DNA from: Populus alba
Lineage: Eukaryota > Streptophyta > Magnoliopsida > Malpighiales > Salicaceae
Length of the DNA stretch: 64,000 bases
Direction of reading: 5' to 3'
Assembly: GCF_005239225.2 (NCBI RefSeq)
Contig: NC_133300.1
Coordinates: 2,447,875-2,511,874 of the forward strand
A program made the translations under genes and the position numbers. Under the pieces are notes generated by a model, which was not told the origin of the DNA, did not search any database, and was given only the letters and a program-made list of their open reading frames with translations. Positions 32,611 through 45,491 of this stretch are shown in pieces (the first letter of the stretch is position 1; the number at the start of each line of letters is the position of its first letter).

Positions 32611-33689
32611 TTAAATTATTCTCCTTTTTTATTTTTTCACAAGTATTTAACCGTTCAATTTGTAAGAACATCAGTCTTTTTTATAAGCCAACAATTACAC
32701 TTTTAAAATTTGCTATTATTATACTATACTTGCGAAAAACATTGTCCGCGTACTGTGGATATAGACTTATTATACCTGTGGAGAGCATTGTTTTTTTCCT
32801 GTATTTAGTTAAAAATTGTTGTTGAGTTTGACTAGGTAGCCTAACCCAAAAGCATTGGGTCTGGTTTGGAGAAACCAGTCAACCCGCCGAGTCAATCCGG
32901 AACCCGGTGATCTTACAAAAACCTGACAGAGATCTATTTTTTTTCTTCATATTTTTTAGTTGGTTACTAACTCATTTTAAAATTTACTATATAAATAATC
33001 TTTTAAACTTAATTGTTTACCGCATGTATAGCCTATATCCACATGGATTGTTTACTTAATTGTTTTTATATAAAATATCAAAATATATTTTTAAATTTTT
33101 TTTTGGGTGACCCAGGGCCTTGGCTGGTTCTGTTTCATTCAATATTCGGGTTTGCAATTAGCCCGGAGTAACCGGTTGACCCGCCGAGTCAACCCGAAAC
33201 AGATACAATCCCACTCCCTCCCTCCCTCCCTCCTCCTCCGTAGCATAGCACCCCTTTTCACTTTCTGAAGACATGACTCCACTGTCTGCCTCGTATCAAT
33301 AGCATGTGGAGGGTGATGGTGTGGGGAGCCTCTTTTGGTGATTGTCATCCTTGTGACCACAAAAAAAAGAATCTATATTGATTGAGACTGGGCTCTCTTT
33401 ACTAAACATGCATCATGACCCTTGTATCATGTTGATTCATAAAATGAATATTGATAAAAAAAGAAAAAAAAAAAAAAAAAAAGAAGAAGGAAGGATCATC
33501 CATTTGCTACACAAATAACAAGGATCTTATATTATAAAAAAAATTGCCCAGGCTTACACTTGTTTGGTTATTTATATCAAAAAAATATATTTAAAAGTGT
33601 TAATAATGAGAAGATTCTACAAAATTTTCAAACATATAAAATCTTTTTTATAAGCCAACAATTACACTTTTTAAATTTGCTATTATTTT
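32611..33689. other. Spacer with dispersed repeats and poly-A tract
   Basis: 32820-33200 carries CCCG-rich dispersed repeat pieces (GTCAACCCGCCGAGTCAA at 32878 and similar at 33178), a CCCTCCCTCCCTCC microsatellite at 33214 and an A-rich run at 33455-33490. No coding signal. Confidence 0.45.
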
Positions 33690-35490
33690 AATTATTATTT
33701 ATGTGATAATTTCACCCATGTTTTTTTTAGCCTTTTACCAAATACCTTCTAATTAATAGTAATGCCAAATGAAGTTTTTTTAAAAATATTTTTGAGCTAA
33801 TTTTATGTGTTATATTTTAGCTGTAAACTTCATTTCTCACATGTTTCACTCTTTGACTATTGAGTTTTGTTCTTGGAAATTCTCATTAAAGTTCACTGTG
33901 GTTCCTTTTTTTTTTCCTGTTTTAGCTAGCTATTTATATTTAATTTTAAAAATTTATTTTCCTAACATTTCAATTCCTTGATGTAGCAAGTATAGAGAGA
34001 AAAATACGATGAAAAAAAAAAGAACAAAGAAGTATTTTGTGAGTCATATTTCAAGAACATAAATATTAATTTAGTGTTAATAGATTTGTCTTTTAAAATA
34101 AGTTAAATCAATGTGATTTTACTGTTTAACCATGATAGAAAAGACAAATTGGTGTTTATAAAGTTTTTTTGTATGGTTTTTTTTTTTAAGGTTCCCAATA
34201 TATTTTTGGTTAAAAACAAGTTGAAATTTAAGAGTTTGGTAGTCCAAAATGTTGATTTCTAATTTCCTCCTAGACAAACAACATATTATTTGCTAAAGTG
34301 AATAACATGTTATTTTTTTTTATTTCAAAAAAATATTAGACAAATAACATGTTGTATGCTTTATATATATATATATAAACAAGAAAGCTTAACCTTTTAG
34401 ATTCAATAGAGGCTGATCATGTAGCAAATCAAGCATTTGAGCCTAGCCTTTCAAAGCATGGGTGCGCATGAGCTTCATTCACTTGGCCTTTAAATATTGC
34501 ACATGAATCTTTACAGAGGAATAAAATATATTTTTTGTTATTGTGAATTTTTTTTTTATGTGAATTAATTATTCTTTTATTTTTCCTTACAAGTGCATAA
34601 AAATTATAAAGACATAATTTATTTTTTTTACTGAAACTTTCTTTTCAAATCATGATGATTTTTTATTTTAAAAAAATGCTTCTAATAAAAAAAGACATGT
34701 TTTCTTCAAAATAAAAAAACAAATAAATAAGGAAAAGGGAGTTTTGACCAAAGAAACGTTTTTTTTCCTCGTGGATTTTAAATTATTAGAATTCTTGAGA
34801 ATATCGGTTTTAATATCTTTAAGTGTTAATTGAAAAAAGGGTTTTATTAATAAAAAATATTTGTGTATTCAAAATAGGAAAATAATATAAGAGATGAAGA
34901 ATTTGAAAAAAAAAAATTCTATAAAAATTTAAATCATCCAAACTCTTTTCAAATATTTATTTTAATTGCCATATAATTAAATAAAAATTAACTATAAAAA
35001 TGGTCTCGCTGTCTTTTCTATTTCCTTTATTATAATATTTATATGTATCTATGTTTTTCTTTTTTATTAGAAAAATCAACTTCTTAATTTAAATTTTAAT
35101 CTTGAATTAACATTCATGTTTTTTTTTTACAGTTTATATATTTTTAAATTATTGTATTAAACACATATATTATCTTTTTATTCTTCGATTAACAAATTTA
35201 TTTATTTATTTTTGTTGAAATTTGTTAATATAGTATAAAACACAACAATAATACCTGTACCTGAATCGTGGAGCGCTGATACAATATAATATAATTAATA
35301 TAATTTTCTTGTCTCTTCTTTTGCTATATAGTCTACGTATTCCCGTCATGCAATTCAGTGGCTTAATTATCATTTCTCTCTCACATAATCACTTTCTCAC
35401 CCTTCCGCAAAAATCCACCAAGCCTCCTGCTTTCCACTACTCCTTTTCTCTCACATATTCCCACCCTCACCCTTTCTGCAAAAATCCACC
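33690..35490 (+). repeat. NLR upstream block, copy P2, and leader
   Basis: It matches 2100-3465 and 25850-27300. Near the gene it shares AAAACACAACAATAATACC, CGTGGAGCGCT and ACAATATAATATAATTAATA with copy 1. In the leader the phrase GCAAAAATCCACC occurs twice (35407 and 35478), once before AAGCC and once before the ATG of copy 2. A TA microsatellite sits at 34360-34378. Confidence 0.7.
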
Positions 35491-35784
35491 ATGGCTCTGG
35501 AGTTGATCGGAGGATCAATTCTCTCTGCTCTCATTGAGGTTCTGGTCGACAGGTTGGCCTCTCGTGAGGTTCTGCGCTTCTTCAAAAGCCACGAATTACT
35601 CGATGATGATCTTCTGGAAAAGCTGAAAGAAACACTGAATACTGTCAACGGACTACTCGACGACGCGGAGGAGAAGCAGATTACAAAGCTTGCTGTGAAG
35701 AACTGGCTTAATGATGTTAAACATGCTGTCTATGAAGCCGAGGACATATTGGAGGAGATTAATTATGAATATCTACGATCCAAG
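35491..35784 (+). pseudogene. NLR copy 2, exon 1 (coiled-coil domain)
   Basis: Intact Rx_N coiled-coil exon: MALELIGGSILSALIEVLVD, then ASREVLRFFKSHELLDDDLL, NTVNGLLDDAEEKQITKLAV and EDILEEINYEYLRSK. The ATG is in the same CCACCATGGC context as copy 1. The donor CAAG|GTAAGC is at 35785; exon 1 ends on a codon boundary. About 92 percent of codons agree with copy 1 by eye. Confidence 0.88.
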
Positions 35785-36565
35785 GTAAGCGTATAAGTTC
35801 TTGCACTTATAGACCTTGCTTCCTCATAAAAATAATTTCAGGCATGGTGGTTGTCTTTCTGTGAGTTTTAATTAAAAGAGTATTCATTTTTAAGCAACTA
35901 ATATATATTATTGGCTTTTGGTGTCTGTGGTGAAATTATGCTTGCAAAATTCTCATTTATTAACTAGCTAGTTTTCTAAACATGGGCTTTGGATTTTTAA
36001 AATCTGAATTATTTATATAAATTTTTGTCAATTTTAATTAAATTATATATTTTTTATAAGAGCATAAATAAATTTTAATTGTTCTGAAAAAATAAGGGAT
36101 ATAAAATTGAATTGTCTTTCAATATTTTTTAATGATGAATAATTAGGACTTACGAGATTCAAAACCCATTATTATAAATATTAAATTTCTTAGTATATAT
36201 ATATATAATAATCACCAAGAATTATGCACTGATTTTTTATTAGCACAATTAGACTCTGAAATGATATTTTATACATGAAAGCTTCATATCTTTGTTTAAG
36301 TATTAAAAATAAATACTTTACTTTTAATATAATATAATAAGGGCTATGAAAATCACTAATGACATTTAATCACTATCTTTTTAAAACTTGAATTTTACTG
36401 CGTGCATTAAGTTAGCATCAACAATTGTAAATTCTTGAAAAAGATCTATAGAAAGAAAACTTATTAATTCTCTAGATGTAAAAATCTTAATGTTTATGTT
36501 TTTGATATTAAAAAATCATAATGTTATACTGAATTCTATCTCATATATTTAGTCCACCATTGCAG
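35785..36565 (+). other. NLR copy 2 intron
   Basis: 781 bp, GTAAGC donor, CCACCATTGCAG acceptor. Homologous to the copy 1 intron. The frame continues directly from SK into GGNLFTFPNPANRR. Confidence 0.8.
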
Positions 36566-38989
36566 GGAGGGAATCTGTTTACATTTCCAAATCCAGCTAA
36601 TAGAAGGATGAAAGAGATGGAAGCAGAGTTACAAAAGATCCTTGAGAAGCTTGACCGTTTAGTTAAACACAAGGGTGATCTGCGCCACATAGAAGGTACT
36701 GGTGGATGGAGACCATTGTCAGAGAAAACAACTCCACTGGTTAATGAATCTCATGTATATGGAAGGGATGCTGATAAGGAAGCCATAATGAAGCACTTGT
36801 TGACACAACACAACACCGATGGCTCAAATTTATGTGCGGTTCCTATTTGTGGTATGGGCGGATTGGTAAAACCACTCTTGCTCAGCTTATCTACAACGAC
36901 AGAAAGGTAGATGAGTGCTTCCAACTCAAGGCCTGGGTCTGGGCTTCTCAACAATTTGATGTTGCCAGGATTATTAAGGATATTCTTGAAAAGATCAACG
37001 CAAGTACTTGCCGCGCCAAAGAACCAGATGAATCTCTAATGGAGGCAGTGAAAGGGAAAAAACTTCTTCTTGTTCTAGATGACGCGTGGAACATTAAGTA
37101 CAATGAATGGGATAAATTACTGCTACCTTTGCGGTATGTGGAGCAAGGAAGTAAGATTGTCGTGACAACACGGGATGAAGATGTAGCAAGAGTCACGCAA
37201 ACTGTCATCCCCTCTCACCGCTTGAATGTGATCAGCGATGAAGATTGCTGGAAGTTGTTTGCAAGGGATGCATTTAGGGGTGTAAATTCTGGAGCAGTCT
37301 CACACTTGGAAGCATATGGCAGAGAAATAGTGAGAAAGTGCAATGGTTTGCCGCTGGCAGCGAAAACTCTTGGGGGCCTTTTGCACTCCGTAGGAGATGT
37401 CAAGCAATGGGAGAAGATAACCATTAACAGTTTGTGGGTTTGTCGAATGAAAAACATCCCTCCAGCTCTAACATTGAGCTATTATTATCTCCCTTCACAC
37501 CTCAAACGTTGTTTTGCTTATTGTGCAATATTTCCAAGGGTTCTAAAATCGAGAAGCATAAGATTAATCACTGAATGGATGGCACAAGGTTTTTTTAGTC
37601 CAGCCCAGAGGCGTTGAGGAGATGGAAGATATAGGTGAAAAATACTTTGATGATCTTGTCTCCAGGTCACTTTTCCAGCGATCAACTCGTGATTCTATTT
37701 TCAGAATGCATGACCTCATAAGTGATTTAGCTGACTACGTGTCAGGAGAATTTTGCTTTAAGCTTGGTATTAATGAATCAGGCTGTGGGTTGGAGGGTGA
37801 ACATTCATGCTCGCTTCCAGAAAGGTCTCGTTATTTATCAATCACTTCAGGGGTACCATATGGCGGAGGACTTCGGATATTTCGTAGTATTCATGGAGTC
37901 CAACATTTGCGCGCCTTGTTTCCGCTGAATTTTTTTGGGGAAGCTGATAGTGAGGCACTGAATGACATCTTGCCAAATCTTAAGCGCTTGCAAATGCTAT
38001 CTTTATGTTATCTACACGATATTTCTTCTCAGTTGCTAAATTTCATTGGCAACATGAAACATTTGCGGCACTTGGACCTTTCTTACACCGCCATTGAAAG
38101 GTTACCTGCAAATGTTGTGCACCTTGTACTATTTGCAAACTCTATTGTTAAAAGAGTGTCGATATCTCATGGAGTTGCCATCCAACATTTCCAACTTGGT
38201 CGACTTACAACATCTTGATATTGAAGGGACAAATTTGAAAGAGATGCCACCAAAAAATGGGGAACTCACGAAGCTTCGAACTTTGCAATATTACATTGTG
38301 GGAAAAGAGAGCGGTGCTCTAGCATGTGAAAGAGCTGGCTGGAAGCTCTCACATTACAGGAAAAAAGCTTTCTATTCGGAATCTCAGAGATGTTGCAAAT
38401 GCTCAAGATGCTCTGGATGCAATTTGAAGGTAAGAAGAAGATGAGGAGTTTGGGAATGACGTTGGATTGCAATACGGATGACACACGGCAACGAGAGAGA
38501 ACGTTACTTGAGAGATTGGACCTTCTAAGATGTGAAAGAATCTGCCCATTATTGGTTACGGGTACAACGTTTCCAGCTGGCTTGAAAACTCTTCTTTCTC
38601 AAATATGTAGGATTGACTCTTTCTGGATGTAAGAACTGCATCTCCTTACCTCCACTGGGCAGCTTTCATCTCTAGAAAGAGCTCCAAATTAAAGGATTGA
38701 TGAAGTCGTTGGGCAGTTGGCTCTGAGCTCTATGGAAGTGACTCTTCGATGAAGAAGCCATTTAAATCCCTCAAATATTAAAGTTCAAGGGGATGAAAAA
38801 ATGGCAGGAATGGGAATACAGATGTAGCTGTTCTTTCCTCATCTTGCAGAGGCTCTGCCTAGCTGGTTGTCCCGAGTTAACAAATGCCCTTGCCTAGTGT
38901 CACCTTCCTCTGTTTTATCGATGCTTTCTATTGAAAGAATGTCCGCAGCTGTGGTTTCAATTCCAGAGGCTCCCATGCTCAACGTAATC
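36566..38989 (+). pseudogene. NLR copy 2, exon 2: NB-ARC and LRR (frame broken)
   Basis: The exon opens with NLFTFPNPANRRMKEMEAEL and reaches the P-loop, where one G is missing in GGGCGG-ATT (about 36860), shifting the frame inside the nucleotide-binding motif. The NB-ARC then continues in the new frame with KAWVWASQQFDVARIIKDIL, KKLLLVLDDAW, VVTTRDEDVA and GLPLAAKTLGGLLHSVGDV. A further shift near 37600 precedes EDIGEKYFDDLVSRSLFQRS and the MHD region. LRRs are readable to about 38100. From there to the end the sequence differs from copy 1 by frequent one-base indels, so the LRR frame is lost. Confidence 0.86.
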
Positions 38990-39228
38990 AAAGTATGTGG
39001 GGTTCGTCGAATGAAAACATCCCTCCAGCTCTAACATTGAGCTATTATTATCTCCCTTCACACTCTTAAAAAAACGTTGTTTGCTTATTGTGCAATATTT
39101 TCCCAAGCGGTTGTTATTCACTAAGGATGGATTAATCACTGAATGGATGGCACATGGTTTTCTAGTCCAGCCCAGAGCGTTGAGGAGATGGAAGAAATAG
39201 GCGAAAAATACTGTGATGATCTTGTCTC
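38990..39228 (+). pseudogene. NLR copy 2b, 5' part: re-entrant NB-ARC segment
   Basis: As in copy 1, LRR sequence passes into NB-ARC sequence (GGGTTCGTCGAATGAAAACA) and continues through [13 protein letters not shown] to CTGTGATGATCTTGTCTC. Here Copia A is inserted; the segment resumes at 49039 after a copy of GTCTC. Several one-base indels, for example six A in a row near 39070, break the frame. Confidence 0.8.
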
Positions 39229-39488
39229 AGATAGAATTTGAGAAAATATTAATCTCTGTTTTCTACTAATAGTTCAGAGATGTTCACATAATATATATAT
39301 ACAAGTCGTGTTAGAGTCTATTACAAGAAAACGGAATATAACAAAAGAAGAATAACTGCCAGCACAGCTGCTTAACTAAACATAACTAACGAACTTTGAT
39401 AACAAACTTTCAGTTACATAAGTTATATGTAACTGACTTTAACTAACTCCTTGCTACGTAACAGACTCTTCCAGTGAGTGGTTTATCA
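39229..39488 (-). repeat. Copia A 3' LTR
   Basis: 260 bp. It differs from 48793-49038 by many one-base indels and some substitutions, far more than the LTR pairs of B or C. Since most differences are single-base indels in the same 38.1-41.6 kb zone, part of this divergence may be sequence error. Confidence 0.88.
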
Positions 39489-39489
39489 T

Positions 39490-41552
39490 CCCCCTGCAAG
39501 TGAAAGGGCTGGGACAACTGCATAATTGAGATTTTGAGAGAACAAAACCTGTCACTTGTGAGATGCTTAGTTAGTAAATCAAGCTGTTGTTCTTCAGTAG
39601 GAACAAACTGTAGTTGTAATTTGCCCTTGAGAACTTTGGTCACGAATTGAAATGGAGATCAATCTCATATTGGTGTGCTTGTGCAGGGCATGAAAAACAG
39701 GATTCTTCGCCAGGTGATAAGCACTGATATTATCATACTAGAATAGGAGAGGAATAGCAGGTGGTAGAAACACATAACTCTTGTAGGAGGCCTGTATCCA
39801 TATGATTTCCAGTATTAGCTAAAACCAAATCCTCATACTCAGATTCAGCACTTGCTGCGAGAAACTACCTTTGTTTGTCGCGGAGGACCATAAACACTAG
39901 GGTTGTCCCCTAAATAAACAAGATAGCCACTCGCACTGCGGCGATCATCAGGTTGAGCACCCCAATTCTGCGTTGTGAAACCTTCAATTGTCCAAATGAG
40001 GTGAAGTTCGTCGATGCAACAAGCCATCATGAAAACCAATGTGCCTTTGAGATAGCGAAGTATTCTTTTGACAGAGAGCCAGTGAGCTAGTGTGGTGGTG
40101 TTTCATGAACTGGTATGCTTTATTAACAGCAAAAAGCAATGTCCTGGTCTAATAATTATAAGGTACTGAAAGAGCACCTACGATACTGCGATACTTGAGT
40201 GAACCTCTTCCAGAGGATTCACCATCAAACTTCGACAAATTTTGCCCAACAACGCTAGGATTTTGGCAGCTTTGGTGTTAAACATTGTTGTGCGATGCAG
40301 TAAGTCAGAGGTGTACTTGGTTTGGCTTAGATGCATAGAACACTTCAAGATAAGATACTCTATGCCCAAAAAAATTAGGAGAGTAGACCCCAAAGTCTCG
40401 TTAAAGCAAAAACAGAATCAAGCTTAGCTAATGAGGAAGAGATTCTGGTGAGAGGAGCTCCCGTTGATGAGAATATTATCCACATAGATTAAGGACTATC
40501 AGAGATTGTGGATGCACCAAAATGCAGAAACATGGAAATTGTCAGTTCTAGAATGATGAATCCCCATTGTAAAGAGCTAGCTAGAGCCGTTGAAACCAAG
40601 CTCGTGGAGCTTGTTTCAAGCCAATATAACGCTTTCTCAATTTACAAACTTTGGTGGGAAATTGAGGACTCACATACCCTGGAGTTGAGTCATATAAACC
40701 AGCTCCTCTAACTCACCATTGAGAATGCGTTATGAACATCAAGTTGCATGAATTTCCCACTGAAAACTGATGGCAACAGTTAAGATGACATGAATAGTAA
40801 AAGCTTTGACAACGGGACTAAAGGTTTCAAAAATAGTTCAAGGCCAAGAGTTTGATGATACCCCTTTAAGCCACAAGCGTGGCTTTGTATCTGTCTATGC
40901 TCCCATCTGGCTTGTACTTCAGCTTATATACCCACTTACAACCGATTATATTAGTGCCAGCAGGTTGGGTTCAACAAGATCCCAAGTGTTGGTTTTATTG
41001 TAGAGCAGCAATCTCGATATCCATAGCTTGAATCCAATTTGAATCTCTGAGAGCCTGACTAAGAGATGATGGTTCTGAGACTTTTGTAGCAGATAGATCA
41101 AAAAATAGGCTTTGTCTTTGTTATACCATGCATCAATCGGGTGGTCATTCGTGGAGCTGGGACAGAAACAGTATCTTGATCCTCAGGAATGGATGTAGAT
41201 CCCGAATGAGAGATAGGAGTAGATATGGGAACTACTCATAATCTGTGTTTTGTCACTTGTAAAAGGTAAATCAGATGTCGGTGGTGAGGGACCGGTGTTT
41301 TGTAGGTAAGGGATTGGGGAAAGGCAATATAGCAGGTATTGAGTGAGGATCTCTGCTGTGAATCTTTGAGAGGAGGAGGTGTAGAGTGAAGAAATTTGGT
41401 TTCATCAAAAGACAACATGGGGTGTAACATATACACGTTCAGTTAGAGGATCAAGGCACACATAACCTTTGTTTTGGAAGCTGTACCCAAGAAAGATACA
41501 CTGAAGAGATCTGTATTGCAACTTGTGGACTGTTATAGGGACGAATGAAAGG
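39490..41552 (-). pseudogene. Copia A RT and RNase H (decayed)
   Basis: Pieces in changing frames: an RT active site that reads YVDN instead of YVDD (40475-40486), CSMHLSQTKYTSDLLHRT (about 40300), RNase H pieces IEGFTTQNWGAQPDDRRSAS (about 39950), and a C-terminal KVLKGKLQLQFVPTEEQQ with DLLTKHLTSDRF (39540-39640). One-base indels are too dense to follow the frame. RT and RNase H would synthesise the cDNA. The loss of the second catalytic Asp would inactivate RT if the base call is right. Confidence 0.8.
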
Positions 41553-42368
41553 TTAACACATGCAGCCAAATACTCTGAAAGATTTGTACTCAGGAATTTT
41601 ATGAAAAAGAACGTGATACGGGGAGACATTGTCTAATACCTTGCTTGGCATCCTGTTGATGAGGAAAGTGGCTGACTGAAAAGCATGTTGCCAAAACTTC
41701 ATTGGTAGAGAAGCATGAGCTAGGAGAGCCAACCCAGTTTCCACAACATGTCCGTGTTTCCTCTCCACTCTCCCATTCTGAGTTGAAGTATAAGGACAGG
41801 AAAACCGATGCAAGATGCCAGACTGTTGAAGAAAAGTCATAAACGTTCGATATTCACCTCCATTATCAGATTGGAGACATTTTATAGTTGCATCAAACTG
41901 ATTTTCTACTAGAAGTTTGAACTGTTTGAAAATTTGGAGAGCTTGATCCTTGGTTTCCAGAGGGTAGAACCATGTATATCGTGAGTAATCATCAAGAAAA
42001 AGGATGAAGTATCTTGCCCCTGATGTAGACTTGAGCATGGCAGGTCCCCAAATATCAATGTGAATGAGTTCTATAGGTTTGGAAGCACGAGAGAGTGAAA
42101 GAGAGGTAGGTAACCTGTGACTTTTGGCCATTTGACAAGAAGAACAAACTGAAGAACAGATAGCAGTTTTATTCCTTTCACAAGAAACATTACAACTTTG
42201 CATTACGTGAGTTACAATGTCTACAGCAGCATGGCCTAACCTGTGATGCCAAAGTTCCATTTTATTATGAACAAGATTGAGTCTATGGGAATGAATAGTG
42301 GAAAGATTATGAACTCCAACATATGCCATTTTCTTGTTTCTATGTAGTATTGGAAATCTGTAAAGCCC
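41553..42368 (-). pseudogene. Copia A integrase, 3' of the B insertion
   Basis: An open frame of about 270 codons. It resumes after the B insertion with NGLYRFPI, then ELWHHRLGHAAVDIVTHVMQ (pre-integrase HHCC), HIDIWGP (first Asp), LQSDNGGEYRTF (second Asp), QNGRVERKHGHVVETGLALL (Glu) and FRVFGCMC. The catalytic DDE triad is complete. The frame shifts near 41580, after which PLTERVYVTPHVVF-like text continues. Confidence 0.88.
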
Positions 42369-42373
42369 ATTCT

Positions 42374-42554
42374 AGTTGAGAATAATAGAATGTGTTGGGT
42401 TGTGCCTTAACCAACCTTCCTATTTATATAGAGGCAGTAGAACACTGCAGTAACTGTAATGATTACAACATCCTATATTAGAATCCTATTCTGATAGATA
42501 CATGAGTAACTGTAGTGATTACAACATCCTATATTAGAATCCTATTCTATAATA
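42374..42554 (-). repeat. Copia B 3' LTR
   Basis: 181 bp. Internally, a 45-base phrase with TGATTACAACATCCTATATT is repeated in tandem. Ends are TA..CT in element sense. Confidence 0.92.
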
Positions 42555-42561
42555 TGCCCCC

Positions 42562-44004
42562 TCAAGCTGAGGGTGGGGGATCAACCCGAAGCTTGAATCG
42601 AAAAGCAGTAAAGGATGCAACAGGAAGCGGTTTAGTGAAGACATCGGCAAGTTGATCTCGAGAGGGAATAAAACGAATCTGAATTTCTTTCTTGGCAACA
42701 CGGTCACGAACAAAGTGATAATCCACTTCAACATGCTTAGTACGAGCATGGAAGATAGGATTTGCTGAGAGATAGGTAGCACCAAGATTATCACACCAAA
42801 TGGTAGGGGCAGAGACTGAGGGAACCTGCAAATTTGTTAACAAGTATTGAAGCCAAATGACTTCAGCGGTACCATCAGCAAGGGCTTTATACTCAACCTC
42901 AGTAGAGGAGCGAGCAACAGTGCGTTGCTTGCCGGATTTCCAAGAAATCGGCGTCTGACCAAAAAAGACAAGATAGCCGCCCGTAGACTTGCGATCATCA
43001 ATACTACCAGCCAAATCTGCATCTATAAAGCCATGTAGAGAAAAAGAGGAGCCTCGAGTGATATGGAAACCATAAGATGTCGTACCTTTAAGATAATGTA
43101 AAATACGTTTGACAGCAGCCCAATGAGAATCTGTAGGAGCATGCATAAACTGACAGACTCTGTTAACAGCAAAGCATATATCTGGATGGGTGAAGGTAAG
43201 ATATTGAAGAGCACCCACGATTTGACAAAATCGTGTAGGATCAGAGAATGAATGATCCGATAATAAAATGACTTTCGAAGGGGAGACTGGAGTATCAACT
43301 GGTTTGCAGGAAGTCATACCAGCTCGAGTGAGGATGTCAAGAATATATTTATGTTGACGCAGCATTAAACCCATACTGGTAGACTGAACTTCAATACCCA
43401 GAAAGTAGTGAACAACACCTAAGTCACGAAGCTTGAACTCAGAGCTGAGTAACTGTATAAGGTGATGAAGCATAGCAGAGTTGCTACCCGTGAGCAGAAT
43501 ATCATCAACATACACCAGGAGATAAGAGATATTAGTACCATCAGATAAGATAAACATGGAGGTGTCAACCTTGGAAGCTCGAAAACCAATGGAGAGCAAA
43601 AAATCACTTAGACGAGTGTACCATGCTCTCGGTGCCTGTTTCAAACCATACAATGATTTGTGCAATCTACACACATGAGATAGAAGAGAAGAGTCAACGA
43701 AACCTGGAGGCTGTTTCATATAGACCTCTTCAGTAAGAACACCATTGAGGAAGGCATTATGAATATCAAGCTGATGAATCTTCCAATTTCGAGAAACCGC
43801 AATAGAGAAAACCAATCGGACAGTGGCTTGCTTAATAACTGGACTGAAGGTTTCAGAATAATCAATACCTTCCTGCTGGGTAAAACCTCTAGCAACAAGG
43901 CGTGCTTTATAGCGCTCAATACTACCATCAACACGACGTTTGATCCGATATACCCATCTACTGCCAACAACTTCATCGAAGGATGAAATGGAACCAAAGA
44001 CCAA
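42562..44004 (-). pseudogene. Copia B RT and RNase H
   Basis: An open frame of 480 codons. RT starts SRWVYRIKRRVDGSIERYKA, then LVARGFTQQEGIDYSETFSP, KSLYGLKQAPRAWYTRLSDF, the YVDD active site (43501-43512) and LGIEVQSTSMGLML. RNase H includes FIDADLAGSIDDRKSTGGYL, VARSSTEVEYKALADGTAEV, WCDNLGATYL and DQLADVFTKPL. The sequence is intact over this range; the join to integrase is broken by a missing base near 43990. Confidence 0.92.
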
Positions 44005-45491
44005 GTGCGATTTTCGCGTAAAGCGGCGATCTCATCACACATAGCATTATGCCAAACTGCATATCGGTCAGCATCAGAGAATGCAAAAGGCTCAGAAGAG
44101 GGAGAATACAGTACCCGTGTGGAGGTAGAAGTAGCGGCAGTGGAAGCAACTAGATTAGCTGTCTTCGGCTGCCGCGGTCTAAGAGTCATAGGATGTCTGC
44201 TGTGTGCTAGTGGAGACGCAGGGGAAGATGGTTGTAGCGAGGAGACCTGTGGCAGTTGATAAGAAGACAAATCAACTATAAGTTGCAGACCAGCGGGAGA
44301 GGATGATAAAGAAGTAGCCTCAAGCATAGGACTGTCAGTAGAGGAGGGGCTGGAGGTAGAGACTGAAGCGGCAGGAGTGCTAGCCAGGGAGGGCGAAGCA
44401 GAGGAGGGACTATAAAGTGCCCCAAGACCATGAGGAGAGGAGACCAATTGACGATCTGAACCTGCATTATAAGGGTTAGATAAACAAGCATGGGATGATG
44501 GCCAGGGGATGGGTGGAGGCTGTGGTCGGGTGGCTGTTTGGAGTGGCAAAGCGGAGTGTTGTGGGCTGTTTGGGTGGCTAGTGAAAACGGGTAGCGATGG
44601 GTGGTTTAGCAAATTTAGGAGGGTGATAGTAGTGGGTGGGGTGGGGGTTGTGGTGGAGACCTTTGCAATCTGTTCAGAATTATCAAATGGAAACACATGT
44701 TCATGGAAGCGGACATGACGGGAAATATAAATACGGTGAGATGCAATGTCAAGACATCGATAACCAAGATGTGAGGAACTATATCCAAAAAAAACACATG
44801 GAGAGGAACGAAAATCCAATTTATGATTATTATATGGACGCAGAAAAGGAAAACAAAGACACCCAAAGGTACGCAAAAAATGATAATCAGGAGACCGTTG
44901 AAATAAACAATCAAACGGAGAGCGATGGGCAAGAATAGGAGTAGGCATGCGATTTATAAGATAAACAGAGGTTTTAAAAGCATAATTCCAGAATCGAAAA
45001 GGTGCTTTACATTGCCCTAAAAGAGTAAGACCTGTTTCCACAATATGCCTATGACGACGCTCTACTGTTCCATTTTGTTCATGAGTGTGGGGACAAATCA
45101 GACGATGATGAATACCAATGGTCTGAAAAAATGTGGATAGTTTTCGGTATTCACTACCCCAATCAGTTTGAACAGATTTTATTTTTAAGGAAAATTGACG
45201 TTCGACAAGAGTTTGAAATTGATGAAAAACATAGTAAACATTAGACTTGGCAACTAGAGGATAATACCATACATATTTAGTATAAGCATCAACAAAGATA
45301 AAAAAATAACGATAGCCATCTGAAGAAAAAAGGGGAGCAGGGCCCCATACATCACTAAAAATTAATTCAAGTGGAGCAGAAGTTTTGTGACCAATAGGTC
45401 CTAAAGACAAACGCGATGATTTTCCTAAAGGACAACTTTGACATTGAAAATTAAGACGTTTGTTGTTACAAATAATCTTATTTTTCGAGAT
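43990..45491 (-). pseudogene. Copia B integrase and linker
   Basis: Pre-integrase zinc residues lie in CQSCPLGKSSRLSLGPIG. The core has FSDVWGPAP (Asp), VQTDWGSEYRKL (Asp) and NGTVERRHRHIVETG (Glu), then FWNYAFKTSVYLINRMPTPI and a Pro/Ser/Thr-rich linker. A TGA at 45492-45494 separates it from protease. The catalytic triad is complete, so only the flanking breaks prevent a full polyprotein. Confidence 0.9.
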
